Assembly (NCBI RefSeq): GCF_004353985.1
Contig: NZ_SMOA01000036.1
Span: 1-40,152 of the forward strand
Direction: 5' to 3'
DNA from: Paracraurococcus ruber
GTDB lineage: Bacteria; Pseudomonadota; Alphaproteobacteria; Acetobacterales; Acetobacteraceae
Length of the DNA: 40,152 nt
Numbering within the stretch: position 1 is the first letter of the stretch; each line of letters begins with the position of its first letter. The position numbers and the translations under genes are program-made. The notes under the pieces are model-generated. The model saw nothing but the letters and a program-made list of their open reading frames with translations. It had not been told where the DNA came from and ran no database searches. Positions 7,802 to 17,281 of this stretch are shown in pieces.

Positions 7802-8791
7802 GTGCTCGCTTTCGTCATCTCCCGCATCCTGCAGGCGATCCCGGTCATGCTGGCCGTGGCGCTGATCAGCTTCGCCATGTTCGCCTATGTCGGCGATCCC
7901 GTGTCGATCATGCTCGGCCAGGACTTTACCGAGGCGCAGCGCCAGGCGCTGATCCGCGACCTCGGCCTGGACCAGCCCTTCTTCGTGCAATTCGCCACCT
8001 TCATCGGCAATGCGGTGCAGGGCGAATTCGGCCTGTCCTACCGGCTGTCGCGCCCGGTCGCCGAGCTGATCGCGGAGCGGGCGCCGGCGACGCTGGAGCT
8101 GGCCTTCTGCGCCGCCGCCGTCGCGCTGCTCGTCGGCGTGCCGATGGGCGTCTATACCGGCCTGTATCGCAATTCCTGGCTCAGCCGCGCCTTCCTGACC
8201 TTCTCGCTGGTCGGCGTGTCGCTGCCCACCTTCCTGATCGGCATCCTGCTGATCCTCATCTTCTCCGTCTGGCTGGGCTGGCTGCCGAGCTTCGGCCGCG
8301 GCGACACCGTCCAGCTCGGCTGGTGGAGCACCGGCTTCCTCACCGTCTCGGGTCTGAAGGCGCTGATCCTGCCCTCCGTCACCCTCGGCCTGTTCCAGCT
8401 CACGCTCATCATGCGGCTGGTGCGGGCGGAGATGCTGGAGGTGCTGCGGACCGACTACATCAAATTCGCCCGCGCCCGCGGCCTGGCCAACCGCGCCGTG
8501 CATTTCGGCCATGCCCTGAAGAACACGCTGGTGCCGGTGATCACCATCGCCGGCCTGCAGCTTGGCGGTATCATCGCCTTCGCCATCGTGACGGAGACGG
8601 TGTTCCAGTGGCCGGGCATGGGCCTGCTCTTCATCCAGAGCGTGGGCGCCGCCGACATCCCGGTGATGGCGGCCTACCTGCTGCTCATCGCTCTCGTCTT
8701 CGTCGTCATCAACCTGGTGGTGGACCTGCTGTACTATTTCGTGGATCCGCGGCTGCGCGCCGGCTTCGGCGCGGCGCGGGGAGGGCACTGA
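7802..8791 (+). CDS. Peptide ABC transporter permease, DppB/OppB type
   Basis: The 329-residue inner-membrane protein begins MLAFVISRILQAIPVMLAV, the standard first helix of DppB-type permeases. It has about six membrane segments. The cytoplasmic EAA-loop region, around YIKFARARGLANRAVHFGHALKN (8457-8525), contacts the ATPases. The start is a GTG at 7802, just after an out-of-frame TGA, and its only ribosome-binding-like sequence is buried in the preceding hairpin. One base separates its stop from the next gene. It pairs with the DppC-like subunit to form the membrane channel. Confidence 0.92.
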   Translation: MLAFVISRILQAIPVMLAVALISFAMFAYVGDPVSIMLGQDFTEAQRQALIRDLGLDQPFFVQFATFIGNAVQGEFGLSYRLSRPVAELIAERAPATLELAFCAAAVALLVGVPMGVYTGLYRNSWLSRAFLTFSLVGVSLPTFLIGILLILIFSVWLGWLPSFGRGDTVQLGWWSTGFLTVSGLKALILPSVTLGLFQLTLIMRLVRAEMLEVLRTDYIKFARARGLANRAVHFGHALKNTLVPVITIAGLQLGGIIAFAIVTETVFQWPGMGLLFIQSVGAADIPVMAAYLLLIALVFVVINLVVDLLYYFVDPRLRAGFGAARGGH

Positions 8792-8792
8792 G

Positions 8793-9710
8793 ATGGCCGC
8801 GGGAGCCCTGGGCCGCGTCCTCGACAGCGACCTGTTCTGGTCCTTCCGGCGCTCGCCGGTCGCCGTCGTCTCGGCCGTGGTGGCGCTGGTCTGCGTTTTG
8901 GGCGCCGTGCTGGCGCCGCTACTGGCGCCGCATAACCCCTTCGACCTGGCCAGCCTGAACCTGGGCGATGCCTTCAAGCCGCCGGCCTGGACGCCGGAGG
9001 GCGACGCGCTCTACCCGCTCGGCACCGACGACCAGGGGCGGGACGTGCTGTCGGCCATCATGTATGGCGCGCGCATCTCGCTGCTGGTCGGCATCTCCTC
9101 CGTGGTCTTCTCGACCGTGGTCGGCGTCGGGATCGGGCTGCTGGCCGGCTATGTCGGCGGCAGCCTGGACAGCCTGCTGATGCGCATCGCCGACATCCAG
9201 CTCACCTTCCCCTCCATCCTGATCGCCCTGCTGGTGGACGGCGTGGTGCGCGCCGTGCTGCCGCGGGAGGTGCATGACCAGATCGCGCTCTTCGTCGTCA
9301 TCTTCGCCATCGGCATCAGCGCCTGGCCGCAATTCGCCCGCACCGTCCGCGGCTCGACCCTGGTGGAGCGCAACAAGGAATACGTGCTGGCGGCGCGGGT
9401 CATCGGCATCTCCCAGGGGCGGATCATGCTGACCCACGTGCTGCCCAACGTGGTGGGGCCGGTGCTGGTGATCGCCACGCTCGGCCTCGGCGGCGCGATC
9501 CTGACCGAGGCGACGCTATCCTTCCTCGGCGTCGGCGTGCCGCCGACCCAGCCCTCGCTCGGCACCCTCATCCGCATCGGCAACGACTTCCTGTTCAGCG
9601 GCGAGTGGTGGATCACGATCTTCCCCGGCGTGGCGCTGATCGCCATGGTGCTGTCCGTGAACCTGCTGGGCGACTGGCTGCGCGACGCGCTGAACCCGAG
9701 GCTGCGCTGA
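8793..9710 (+). CDS. Peptide ABC transporter permease, DppC/OppC type
   Basis: The 305-residue permease has an N-terminal cytoplasmic/first-helix region (residues 10-50) typical of the OppC_N domain, then five further membrane helices. The EAA loop is seen around YVLAARVIGISQGRIMLTH near residue 195. The extracytoplasmic segment DDQGRDVLSAIMYGARISL, before the second helix, is characteristic of DppC proteins. GGGGAGGG lies upstream of ATG 8793, within the end of the DppB-like gene. The stop overlaps the start of the first ATPase gene (TGATG), which suggests translational coupling. Confidence 0.92.
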   Translation: MAAGALGRVLDSDLFWSFRRSPVAVVSAVVALVCVLGAVLAPLLAPHNPFDLASLNLGDAFKPPAWTPEGDALYPLGTDDQGRDVLSAIMYGARISLLVGISSVVFSTVVGVGIGLLAGYVGGSLDSLLMRIADIQLTFPSILIALLVDGVVRAVLPREVHDQIALFVVIFAIGISAWPQFARTVRGSTLVERNKEYVLAARVIGISQGRIMLTHVLPNVVGPVLVIATLGLGGAILTEATLSFLGVGVPPTQPSLGTLIRIGNDFLFSGEWWITIFPGVALIAMVLSVNLLGDWLRDALNPRLR

Positions 9711-10711
9711 TGGCCGCGATCCTTGAGGTCCGCGACCTGCGGGTCGAATTCCCGACCCGCCGCGGCACGCTGACCGCGCTGGACGGCGTGTCCTTCGACA
9801 TCGCGCCGGGCGAGGTGCTGGGCGTCGTCGGCGAATCCGGCGCCGGCAAGTCCATGACCGGCGCCGCCATCATCGGCCTGCTGGAACCGCCCGGCCGCAT
9901 CGCCGGCGGCGAGATCCTGCTGAACGGCAAGCGCATCGACCGCCTGCCCTATGAGCAGATGCGGCGCATCCGCGGCAAGGAGATCGGCGCGATCTTCCAG
10001 GACCCGCTGACCACGCTGAACCCGCTCTACACCGTCGGCCGGCAGCTGGTGGAGACGATGCAGACCCACCTGCCGCTGTCGGACCGCGATGCGCGGCAGC
10101 GCGCAATCGGCTGGCTGGAGATGGTGGGCATCCCCGCCGCGGCGCAGCGGGTGGACAGCTACCCGCATGAATTCTCCGGCGGCATGCGCCAGCGCGTGGT
10201 CATCGCCCTGGCGCTCTGCGCCGAACCGGCGCTGATCGTGGCCGATGAGCCGACGACGGCGCTCGACGTCTCCATCCAGGCGCAGATCATCGCCCTGCTG
10301 AAGCGGCTGGCGCGGGAGAAGGGGACGGCGATGATGCTGGTCACCCACGACATGGGCGTGATCGCCGAGACCGCCGACCGCGTCGCCGTCATGTATGCCG
10401 GCAGGATCGCCGAGATCGGGCCGGTGCGGTCCGTGGTGAAGTCGCCGAAGCATCCCTATTCGGTCGGCCTCATGTCCTCGATCCCGCCGCTCGACCGGCG
10501 GGTGGCGCAGCTTTCGGGCATCGAGGGCGCCATGCCGCGGCTGTCGGCCATCCCGCAGGGCTGCGCCTTCAACCCGCGCTGCCCGCATGTCTTCGCCCGC
10601 TGCCGCCAGGACCGGCCGGAGCTGATCGAGACGGGCACCACCCGCGCCGCCTGCTGGCTCTACGACCCGGCATCGGAGAAGCGCGCGCCGGAGGCGGTGC
10701 AGCATGGCTGA
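9710..10711 (+). CDS. Peptide ABC transporter ATP-binding protein, DppD/OppD type
   Basis: The 333-residue ATPase has Walker A GESGAGKS at 41-48, the signature FSGGMRQR, Walker B LIVADEPTTALDV, and the H-loop MLVTHDMG. The C-terminal oligopeptide-transporter extension contains CAFNPRCPHVFARC, whose cysteines are typical of the DppD/DppF Fe-S or metal motif. The chosen ATG at 9710 overlaps the previous TGA by one base; a longer upstream frame inside dppC was rejected. It powers the importer as a heterodimer with the next gene product. The end overlaps the next gene by 8 bp. Confidence 0.93.
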   Translation: MAAILEVRDLRVEFPTRRGTLTALDGVSFDIAPGEVLGVVGESGAGKSMTGAAIIGLLEPPGRIAGGEILLNGKRIDRLPYEQMRRIRGKEIGAIFQDPLTTLNPLYTVGRQLVETMQTHLPLSDRDARQRAIGWLEMVGIPAAAQRVDSYPHEFSGGMRQRVVIALALCAEPALIVADEPTTALDVSIQAQIIALLKRLAREKGTAMMLVTHDMGVIAETADRVAVMYAGRIAEIGPVRSVVKSPKHPYSVGLMSSIPPLDRRVAQLSGIEGAMPRLSAIPQGCAFNPRCPHVFARCRQDRPELIETGTTRAACWLYDPASEKRAPEAVQHG

Positions 10712-11759
10712 GACCCCCGTGCTGGTCGCCGAGGACCTGGCGAAGTCCTTCGACGTCTCCCGCCCGCTGCTGCAGCGGCTGCTGGCCGGCGAGGGCCGGC
10801 GCACCCTCAAGGCGGTGGACGGCGTGTCCTTCGACATCCCGAAGGGCACCACCCTGTCCCTGGTGGGGGAGAGCGGCTGCGGCAAGTCCACCGTGGCGCG
10901 GCTGGTCGTCGGCCTGTATCGCCCGACCCAGGGCCGCGTGCTGTTCGAGGGGATCGAGCTGGAGAAGGCTCGCGCCAACCCGGAAACCCGGCGGCGTATG
11001 CAGATGATCTTCCAGGATCCCTATGCCTCGCTGAACCCGCGCTGGCGGGTGCAGGAGATCGTGGCAGAGCCGATCCGCGCCTTCGGCCTGGCGCAAGGCG
11101 CGGCGGCGCTGCGCGACCGTGTCGGGCAGTTGCTGACCCAGGTCGGCCTGTCGCCGCTGGATGGCGAGAAATTCCCGCACGAGTTCAGCGGCGGGCAGCG
11201 GCAGCGCATCTCCATCGCGCGCGCACTGTCCTCCAACCCCGACTTCCTGGTCTGCGACGAGCCGACCAGCGCGCTCGACGTCTCGGTGCAGGCGCAGATC
11301 CTGAACCTGATGAAGGACCTGCAGGCGCGGCTGGGCCTCACCTACCTGTTCATCAGCCACAACCTGGCGGTGGTGCGGCAGGTCAGCGACCGGATCGGCG
11401 TGATGTATCTGGGCCGTCTGGTGGAGCTTGCCCCGGCCGAGACGCTCTTCACCGCGCCGCGCCACCCCTATACGCGGGCGCTGATGGAGGCGATCCCCGA
11501 CCTCGAGATGACGGGGCGGCAGCGCATTCCCGTGGGCGGGGAGGTTCCGAGCCCCATCAACCCGCCGACCGGCTGCCCCTTCCATCCGCGCTGCCCGCTG
11601 GCCGATGCCCGCTGCAAGGCGGAGATGCCGAAGCTGCTGCCGCCGCCGGGCCAGCCCGGGACCATCGCCGCCTGCCACGCGGTGGAGGAGGGACGGGATC
11701 CCGCGCCGGCGCCGGCCGGTACCGATCAGCGCATCGGCACGACGGCGACCGCGTTGTAG
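10704..11759 (+). CDS. Peptide ABC transporter ATP-binding protein, DppF/OppF type
   Basis: The 351-residue ATPase has Walker A GESGCGKS, a canonical FSGGQRQR signature, DEPTSALDVSVQ as Walker B, and ISHNLAVV as H-loop. The C-terminal CPFHPRCPLADARC matches the oligo/dipeptide subfamily. About 30 residues follow the usual end, rich in Ala, Pro and Thr, and this tail reads through the last 34 bp of the convergent creA gene. ATG 10704 overlaps the previous gene. It is the last gene of the importer operon, and no terminator separates it from creA. Confidence 0.93.
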   Translation: MAETPVLVAEDLAKSFDVSRPLLQRLLAGEGRRTLKAVDGVSFDIPKGTTLSLVGESGCGKSTVARLVVGLYRPTQGRVLFEGIELEKARANPETRRRMQMIFQDPYASLNPRWRVQEIVAEPIRAFGLAQGAAALRDRVGQLLTQVGLSPLDGEKFPHEFSGGQRQRISIARALSSNPDFLVCDEPTSALDVSVQAQILNLMKDLQARLGLTYLFISHNLAVVRQVSDRIGVMYLGRLVELAPAETLFTAPRHPYTRALMEAIPDLEMTGRQRIPVGGEVPSPINPPTGCPFHPRCPLADARCKAEMPKLLPPPGQPGTIAACHAVEEGRDPAPAPAGTDQRIGTTATAL

Positions 11760-12193
11760 GGGCTGCCCTCCACCAGCTTGGTGGACCAGGCCATGTAGAC
11801 GACGACGTTCCGCTCCTCGTCCAGGAAGCGGTGGACGCGCGTCTCCTTGAAGAACAGGCTGGTCGCGCTCTCGTAAACCCGCTCGCCGCGCTCGCTGCGG
11901 CGGGCGGCGTCGCTGAGGCGCACCGGACCCGTGGCGGTGCAGGACAGGGCGAAGCGCGCCGGGTCCTCGGCCACGCCGACCATGCCCTTCAGGCCGCCGG
12001 TCCGCGCCTGGGCGATGTAGCAGGACACGCCCTCGATCTTCGGGTCGTCGAAGCGCTCGATGACGATCTGGTGGCTGCGGGTCAGCCCGAGATTGGTCAG
12101 CGCCGTGTTGACGTGGCCGATCTCCTTGGTCTCCTCGGCGAGCGCGGCGGCCGGCAGCAGCAGCGCGGCGGCGAGGATGGCGGGACGCAACAT
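11726..12193 (-). CDS. creA: CreA family periplasmic protein
   Basis: The 155-residue product has a signal peptide (MLRPAILAAALLLPAAALAEE, cleavage likely near residue 19). It then matches the CreA family (PF05981), recognisable by the IGHVNTAL start, the DPKIEGVSCYIAQA block and a C-terminal VVVYMAWSTKLVEGSP block. Two cysteines (CYIAQ and LSCTATG) could form a disulfide, as in other members. The function of CreA is unknown. AAGGAG lies seven bases before ATG 12193, which clearly sets the start. Its stop overlaps the convergent dppF 3' end by 34 bp. Confidence 0.9.
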   Translation of the reverse strand: MLRPAILAAALLLPAAALAEETKEIGHVNTALTNLGLTRSHQIVIERFDDPKIEGVSCYIAQARTGGLKGMVGVAEDPARFALSCTATGPVRLSDAARRSERGERVYESATSLFFKETRVHRFLDEERNVVVYMAWSTKLVEGSPYNAVAVVPMR

Positions 12194-12590
12194 GGCATGG
12201 CTCCTTGTCTCGGGCGATGGCGGGATCGCCAGCGGCAGCGCATGGCCGGCCTCGTGGTTCCCGCGGGCCGGTACCGCCCGCCCTGCCGCCGCGTCGCCTC
12301 CCGGTCTCGGTTGGGGTGCGAGCATGGCAGCCCCGGCCAGGCGGGCCGCCTCGGCCACTCGCGGTCCTGCCGCGCCGCAGCCGCCCCTCAGGTGGCCCCC
12401 GGAGCGGGCGCTGGGGCTGGTCGCGCCGGCGCCGGAGGCCATGGCCCCCCTCATGCCAGCGGCATGATTGCTCCAGCCATGCCGGGCGCCCGGATGGGCG
12501 CTACGGCCCAAGCCGCGTCGTCGGGGTCTGCGGAGCAAACCGCCGGGCGATGGAGGGGCCGCCGATCCGTCCCGATCAATGGCCGCAGGA
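12194..12590. other. Non-coding gap between gamma-glutamyltransferase and creA
   Basis: No convincing gene is seen in this 397-bp stretch; the open frames across it are long GC-driven frames with biased residue content. A perfect palindrome, tcatgcc/ggcatga with a 3-nt centre, lies at 12451-12467. The creA Shine-Dalgarno sequence is at the left end. A creA promoter is expected here but none is clear. The gap is unusually long for this dense window. Confidence 0.4.
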
Positions 12591-14288
12591 CTACTCGCCC
12601 AGCGCCACCCCGTCCCGGCGCGGATCGGCGCCGCCCTGCAGCCGCACCCCCTCCGGCCCGCGCAGCACGCGGATGGCGTGCAGGCCGCTGGTCATGGTGC
12701 GTATCTCCACCGGGAAGCCACGCGCCTGCAGGGCCGGTGCCAGCGCCGCGGCGGCCGTGCCCGCCTCGAGCTCCAGCGTCGCATTGGCGGCGCCGATGCG
12801 GGGCAAGGCCACCGCCGCCTGCGGCTCCATGCCCCAGTCGAGCATCGCGAGCAGCGCCTGCGCGACGTGGCCGATGATGCGCACCCCGCCGGCCGAGCCC
12901 AGCACGGCCACCGGCTGCCCATCCGCGCCGAAAACGATGGTCGGCGACATGGAGGAGCGCGGCCGCTTGGCCGGGCCGACGCGGTTCGCCACCGGCCGCC
13001 CCTCCAGCTCCGGCAGGAAGGAGAAGTCGGTGAGCTGGTTGTTCAGCAGCATCCCGCGCACTAGCAGCCGGGCGCCGAAGACATCCTCGATGGTGGTGGT
13101 CAGCGCCACGGCATTCCCCGCAGCATCGACGATGGACAGGTGGCTGGTCCCGTTCTCCGGCTGCGGCGGCTGCGAGGCGAGGGGGGCGCCGCCGGCCCAG
13201 GGCGGGTTGCCGGCGCGTGGCGCGGTGGCCGCGCGGTCGCGCTCGATCAGCTGCGCGCGCAGGGTCAGGTAGGTGGGATCCAGCAGCCCGCGCACCGGCA
13301 CCGGCACATGGTCCGAGTCCGCCAGGTAGCGGTTGCGGTCGGCGAAGGCGAGCCGCCCGGCCTCCCCCAGCAGATGCGCCGCGTCCAGCGCCCGCACCTC
13401 GCTCGGGCCGCCGCGCGGGTCCAGCGCCGCCATGTCCTGATGCGCCAGCAGCGCCATGATCTGCAGCACCGCGACGCCGCCCGAGGTCGGCGGCGGCATG
13501 CCGCACAGCGTCCAGACGCGGTAGGGCAGGCAGAGCGGGTCGCGCTGCCGCGGCTCGTAGCCCGCCAGGTCGTCGGTGGTCATCAGGCCCGGATTGGGGC
13601 TGCCGCGCACCGCGGCGGCGATCTCGGCGGCGATCGGACCGCGATGCAGCGCATCGGCGCCCTGCTCCGCCACCGCGCGCAAGGTCGCGGCCAGCGCCGG
13701 GTTGCGCAGCGCCGCCCCCTCCGCCAACGGGCGGTCCTGCGGCAGGAACAGCGCCCGCGCCCCCGGGTCGCGCCGCAGCCGCTCGGCATCCGCGGCGATC
13801 TGCTGCGCCAGCCGGGCGCCGACCGGGAAGCCCTGCTCCGCCACCGCGATCGCCGGCGCGAAGAGCTGCGCCCAGGGCAGCCGTCCCTGCGCCCGGTGTG
13901 CCGCTTCCAGCATGCGGATGGCGCCGGGGACGCCGACGGCGCGGCCGCCCACGGCGGCCTCATGGAAGGGCAGGGGCTGGCCGTCGCGCAGGAACAGCGT
14001 GGGCGGCGCGGCGGCCGGCGCCATCTCCCGCCCGTCCCAGGCCGACAGCTTCCGGCTGCCGGCATCCCAGTGCAGCAGCAGCGCGCCGCCGCCCAGGCCG
14101 CTCGCCTGCGGCTCCACCACCGCCAGCATCGCCTGCACCGCGACGGCGGCATCCATGGCCGTGCCGCCGGCGCGCAGCATCGCCATCCCGGCCTCCGCCG
14201 CCTGCGGATGCGCGGCGGCGACCATCTGGCGCTGCGCCGCGGCCGGCAGCGCGACGAGCAGGAGCAGCAAGGCCAAGCGGATCATCAT
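12591..14288 (-). CDS. ggt: Gamma-glutamyltransferase, secreted
   Basis: The 565-residue precursor has an N-terminal signal peptide (about residues 2-19, ending PAAAQ), so it should act in the periplasm on glutathione or gamma-glutamyl peptides. It is an N-terminal-nucleophile enzyme that self-cleaves before the catalytic threonine, here Thr381 in [11 protein letters not shown]. The oxyanion region usually written GSPGG is GSAGG here. Other family blocks are [10 protein letters not shown] near residue 60 and [12 protein letters not shown] near 265. Two adjacent ATGs (14288, 14285) are both possible starts. It lies 170 bp downstream of comM on the same strand. A second, signal-less paralogue is at 33333-34946. 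Confidence 0.92.
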   Translation of the reverse strand: MMIRLALLLLLVALPAAAQRQMVAAAHPQAAEAGMAMLRAGGTAMDAAVAVQAMLAVVEPQASGLGGGALLLHWDAGSRKLSAWDGREMAPAAAPPTLFLRDGQPLPFHEAAVGGRAVGVPGAIRMLEAAHRAQGRLPWAQLFAPAIAVAEQGFPVGARLAQQIAADAERLRRDPGARALFLPQDRPLAEGAALRNPALAATLRAVAEQGADALHRGPIAAEIAAAVRGSPNPGLMTTDDLAGYEPRQRDPLCLPYRVWTLCGMPPPTSGGVAVLQIMALLAHQDMAALDPRGGPSEVRALDAAHLLGEAGRLAFADRNRYLADSDHVPVPVRGLLDPTYLTLRAQLIERDRAATAPRAGNPPWAGGAPLASQPPQPENGTSHLSIVDAAGNAVALTTTIEDVFGARLLVRGMLLNNQLTDFSFLPELEGRPVANRVGPAKRPRSSMSPTIVFGADGQPVAVLGSAGGVRIIGHVAQALLAMLDWGMEPQAAVALPRIGAANATLELEAGTAAAALAPALQARGFPVEIRTMTSGLHAIRVLRGPEGVRLQGGADPRRDGVALGE

Positions 14289-14340
14289 GCGCCCCCATCG
14301 CCGCCGGGGATATGCGGCGCAACGGCCGCCGGCCCGGCTG

Positions 14341-14358
14341 CCGGGGAAAACCCCCCGG
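14341..14358. terminator. Possible hairpin between comM and ggt
   Basis: Arms ccgggg and ccccgg flank the 6-nt loop aaaacc, about 100 nt past the comM stop on the minus strand. The stem is only 6 bp and no T-run follows beyond the loop, so termination is a weak guess. Confidence 0.25.
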
Positions 14359-14458
14359 TCCCCGCGTCACGCCGCCCGGCCGGCATCGCGGCAGCGCGAC
14401 CCTGGCCGGGCGCCGGAAGCCTACCGCCTCGGCCGCGCCGCAGAAATGGGCGCCCGGG

Positions 14459-15985
14459 TTACGCCGGCGTGACCCGCGCGCCGCCGCGATGGCGGAAGGC
14501 CAGCGCCTCCGCGACATGCGTGCGCAGCACGGGCCCGCTGCCCGCCAGGTCGGCGATGGTGCGGGCGACGCGCAGCGTGCGGGTGAAGCCGCGGGCCGAA
14601 AGGCGCAGCCGCTCCGCCGCCTGCTCCGCCAGCGCCTGCGCCGCCGCATCGGCCTGCAGGGTCTTCTGCAGCGCGCTGCCCTCGGCCACCGCGTTGCAGC
14701 GCGGGCCGTCCTCGCCGTAGCGCGCCCTCTGCCGCTCCCGCGCCGCGCGGATGCGGGCGGCGACCACCGGCGTCGCCTCGCCCGCCGGGGCGCGGGACAG
14801 CTCGGCGGGCGGCACCGGCTGGACCTCGATCGCCAGGTCCATCCGGTCGAGCAGCGGGCCCGAGAGGCGCTGCTGGTACTCCTCCCCGCAGCGCGGGGCG
14901 CGGCCGCATTCCCGCGGCGCGTCGCCCAGATAGCCGCAGCGGCAGGGATTCATGGCGGCGATGCACTGGAAGCGCGCGGGGTAGGTCACGTGGTGGTTGG
15001 CGCGGCTGATAGTCGCGCGGCCGGTCTCCATGGGCTGGCGCAGGGCCTCCAGCGCCGGGCGGGGGAATTCCGGCCATTCGTCGAGGAACAGCACGCCGTT
15101 GTGGGACAGGCTGATCTCGCCGGGGCGGGCGCGGCTGCCGCCGCCGATCAGCGCCGGCATGCTGGCGCTGTGATGCGGTTCGCGGAAGGGCGGCCGCGTC
15201 ACCAGACGGCCGTCGCGCAGCAGGCCGGCGATGGAATGCACCAGGCTGACCTCCAGCGCCTCCCCCGGCGTCAGGTCCGGCAGCAGGCCGGGCAGGCGCG
15301 CCGCCAGCATGGACTTCCCCGCGCCCGGCGGGCCGATCATCAGCAGGTTGTGGCCGCCGGCCGCCGCCACCTCCAGCGCCCGCTTGGCGCTTTCCTGGCC
15401 CTTCACCTCGGACAGGCAGGGCCCGCGCCAGGGGCCGGTGTCGGGCGAGGGCGGCTCCGGCGGGCTCAGCACCTGGGTGCCGCGGAAATGGTTCATCAGC
15501 GCCAGCAGGTCGGGCGCCGCGAGCACCTCGATCCGTCCGGCCCAGGCCGCCTCGCCGCCCTGCTGCGCCGGGCAGATCAGGCCGAGGTCGCGCATGGAGG
15601 CGCCGAGCGCCGCCGGCAGCACGCCCGCCACCGGGTTGATGCCGCCGTCCAGCGCCAGTTCGCCGAGCGCGGCATAGCCGGCCAATTCCTCGCGCGGCAG
15701 CACATCCATCGCCGCCAGCACGGCCAGCGCGATGGGCAGGTCGAAATGGCTGCCTTCCTTGGTGATGTCGGCCGGCGCCAGGTTCACGAGGACCCGCTTC
15801 GGCGGCAGCGACAGGCCGAGGCCGGCGAGCGCCGCCCTGACCCGTTCCCGGCTCTCGCCCACCGCCTTGTCCGGCAGCCCCACCACGAGGAAGGCGGGCA
15901 GGCCGGCGGCGATCTGCACCTGCACCTCGACCGGCTGGGCCTCGATGCCGGCGAAGGCGAAGCTGGCGACTCGGGCGATCGTCAT
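14459..15985 (-). CDS. comM: YifB/ComM-family Mg-chelatase-like AAA+ ATPase
   Basis: The 508-residue product has the full ComM layout: an N-terminal Lon-protease-like fold (MTIARVASFAFAG, VGLPDKAVGESRERVRAA), then a Mg-chelatase AAA+ core. Walker A is GPPGAGKS at 218-225, Walker B is VLFLDEWPEF, and NPCRCGYLG with further cysteines (ECGRAPRC) forms the usual Cys-rich loop. A C-terminal helical domain ends HVAEALAFRHRG. In naturally competent bacteria ComM is a hexameric helicase that extends branch migration during transformation; it also occurs in species not known to be competent. ATG 15985 is chosen because the conserved N-terminus begins there; 16012 is an in-frame alternative. Confidence 0.93.
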   Translation of the reverse strand: MTIARVASFAFAGIEAQPVEVQVQIAAGLPAFLVVGLPDKAVGESRERVRAALAGLGLSLPPKRVLVNLAPADITKEGSHFDLPIALAVLAAMDVLPREELAGYAALGELALDGGINPVAGVLPAALGASMRDLGLICPAQQGGEAAWAGRIEVLAAPDLLALMNHFRGTQVLSPPEPPSPDTGPWRGPCLSEVKGQESAKRALEVAAAGGHNLLMIGPPGAGKSMLAARLPGLLPDLTPGEALEVSLVHSIAGLLRDGRLVTRPPFREPHHSASMPALIGGGSRARPGEISLSHNGVLFLDEWPEFPRPALEALRQPMETGRATISRANHHVTYPARFQCIAAMNPCRCGYLGDAPRECGRAPRCGEEYQQRLSGPLLDRMDLAIEVQPVPPAELSRAPAGEATPVVAARIRAARERQRARYGEDGPRCNAVAEGSALQKTLQADAAAQALAEQAAERLRLSARGFTRTLRVARTIADLAGSGPVLRTHVAEALAFRHRGGARVTPA

Positions 15986-16207
15986 GGATCCGGACCATGA
16001 CGATGCCGGCACTGGTATGCAAGGAGACGATTCGACCCAGGCTAGCAGGGGCGCCCGGCCGCTTTGGCAGGGGCAAGGGGCGGGAATGGCGGCTGGCGCG
16101 GCCGCGTCCGGCCGCGCGCGTCGCGCTTCGGCCTGCCGGCAGAACCGGCCGCAGCAACGCTGCCGGCCATCGGGGCGGAACGGGCGCCCGCCGCCCCGCC
16201 ACCCGTC

Positions 16208-17281
16208 CTAGTCGGCCGCGGCTTCCGCCTGGCGCAGCAGCCGGATGAAATTGCCGGACCAGAGCAGCCCAAGCTCCCGCGCGCCATAGCCGCGCCGCAG
16301 CAGCGCGGCGCTCAGCCCGCCTGTCTCGGCGGCATTCTGCCAGCCATCGACCCCGCCGCCGCCGTCGAAGTCGGAGGACAGGCCGACATGCTCCACGCCG
16401 ATCCGCTGCACCGCATGGTCCACATGGTCGGCCATCGCCTCGACGCCCGCGGTGTTCTTCTGCCCCTCCGGCAGCCGCTTCAGGAAGGCCGGCACGGCGG
16501 TGATCTGCGCCAGGCCGCCGACGGCGCGGAGCGCGTCCAGTTGCTCGTCGTCGATGCAGCGCGGGTGGTCGGCCAGTGCCCGGCAGGCGGTATGGGTGGC
16601 GACGATGGGCGTGCGCGACACCTCCGCCGCCTGCAACATGCCCTTCTTCGAGACATGCGACACGTCCACCAGCATCCCCGCCCGGTTCAGCGCGCCGATG
16701 GCGGCGCGGCCGAGCGGCGAGAGGCCGCCATGCTCCTCCTCGGCATCGCCCAAGGGCGGCCGCGGGCGGGCGCTGTCGGACAGGTCGTTGTGGCCGTCAT
16801 GCGTCAGGGTCAGGTAGCACGCCCCCAGCGCCTTCCAGCGCTGCGGCGCCGCCAGGTCATGGCCCATGGCGTAGCCATTCTCGACCGCCGACATCACCGC
16901 CAGCGAACCGGCGGCGAAGCAGGCCTCCAACTCGTCGGCCGTGGCGCAGAAGCGCTGCGCCTTGCCGTCGGCGCGAGCGCGGATATGGCGGAGCATCGCC
17001 TCGGCCCGCTCGGCCGCCGCCTGGTGGCCGGCGGCGTCGCGCTTGCCCTGCGGCACATAGGCGATGAAGACCGCCGCCTTCATCCCGCCGCGCAGCATCT
17101 TGGGAAAGTCCACCCGCATCGGACCTTCCGTCCGCGGGTCCGGCGGCTCCGGCCAGCGGATGTCGATATGCGTGTCGAGGCAGAGGGTGGCGGCGTGGAT
17201 GGCCCGGGCGTCCGGCGTGATGCCGGCGGACCGGGCCGGGCCGCCGCGGCGGTCGCCGCCCCGGTCGACGGGCGCGCTCAT
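16208..17281 (-). CDS. Membrane dipeptidase, M19 (renal dipeptidase) family
   Basis: The 357-residue enzyme shows the M19 binuclear-zinc ligands: His38 and Asp40 in DTHIDI (usually DGHND), Glu134 in SAVENGYAMG, His209 in DVSHVS and His230 in ATHTACRA, plus SSDFDGGG near residue 303. No signal peptide or lipobox is seen, so it is probably cytoplasmic. M19 enzymes hydrolyse dipeptides, often with a D-residue or dehydro residue at the C-terminal position. Its ATG (17281) overlaps the stop of the amidohydrolase gene in the arrangement ATGA, giving tight coupling. The first 25 residues are basic and poorly conserved, so a later start is possible. Confidence 0.9.
   Translation of the reverse strand: MSAPVDRGGDRRGGPARSAGITPDARAIHAATLCLDTHIDIRWPEPPDPRTEGPMRVDFPKMLRGGMKAAVFIAYVPQGKRDAAGHQAAAERAEAMLRHIRARADGKAQRFCATADELEACFAAGSLAVMSAVENGYAMGHDLAAPQRWKALGACYLTLTHDGHNDLSDSARPRPPLGDAEEEHGGLSPLGRAAIGALNRAGMLVDVSHVSKKGMLQAAEVSRTPIVATHTACRALADHPRCIDDEQLDALRAVGGLAQITAVPAFLKRLPEGQKNTAGVEAMADHVDHAVQRIGVEHVGLSSDFDGGGGVDGWQNAAETGGLSAALLRRGYGARELGLLWSGNFIRLLRQAEAAAD

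Noticed and set aside
12205-13272. Possible gene on the plus strand in the creA-ggt gap
   Set aside because: Composition-biased frame extending into ggt antisense; no ribosome-binding site or family similarity.
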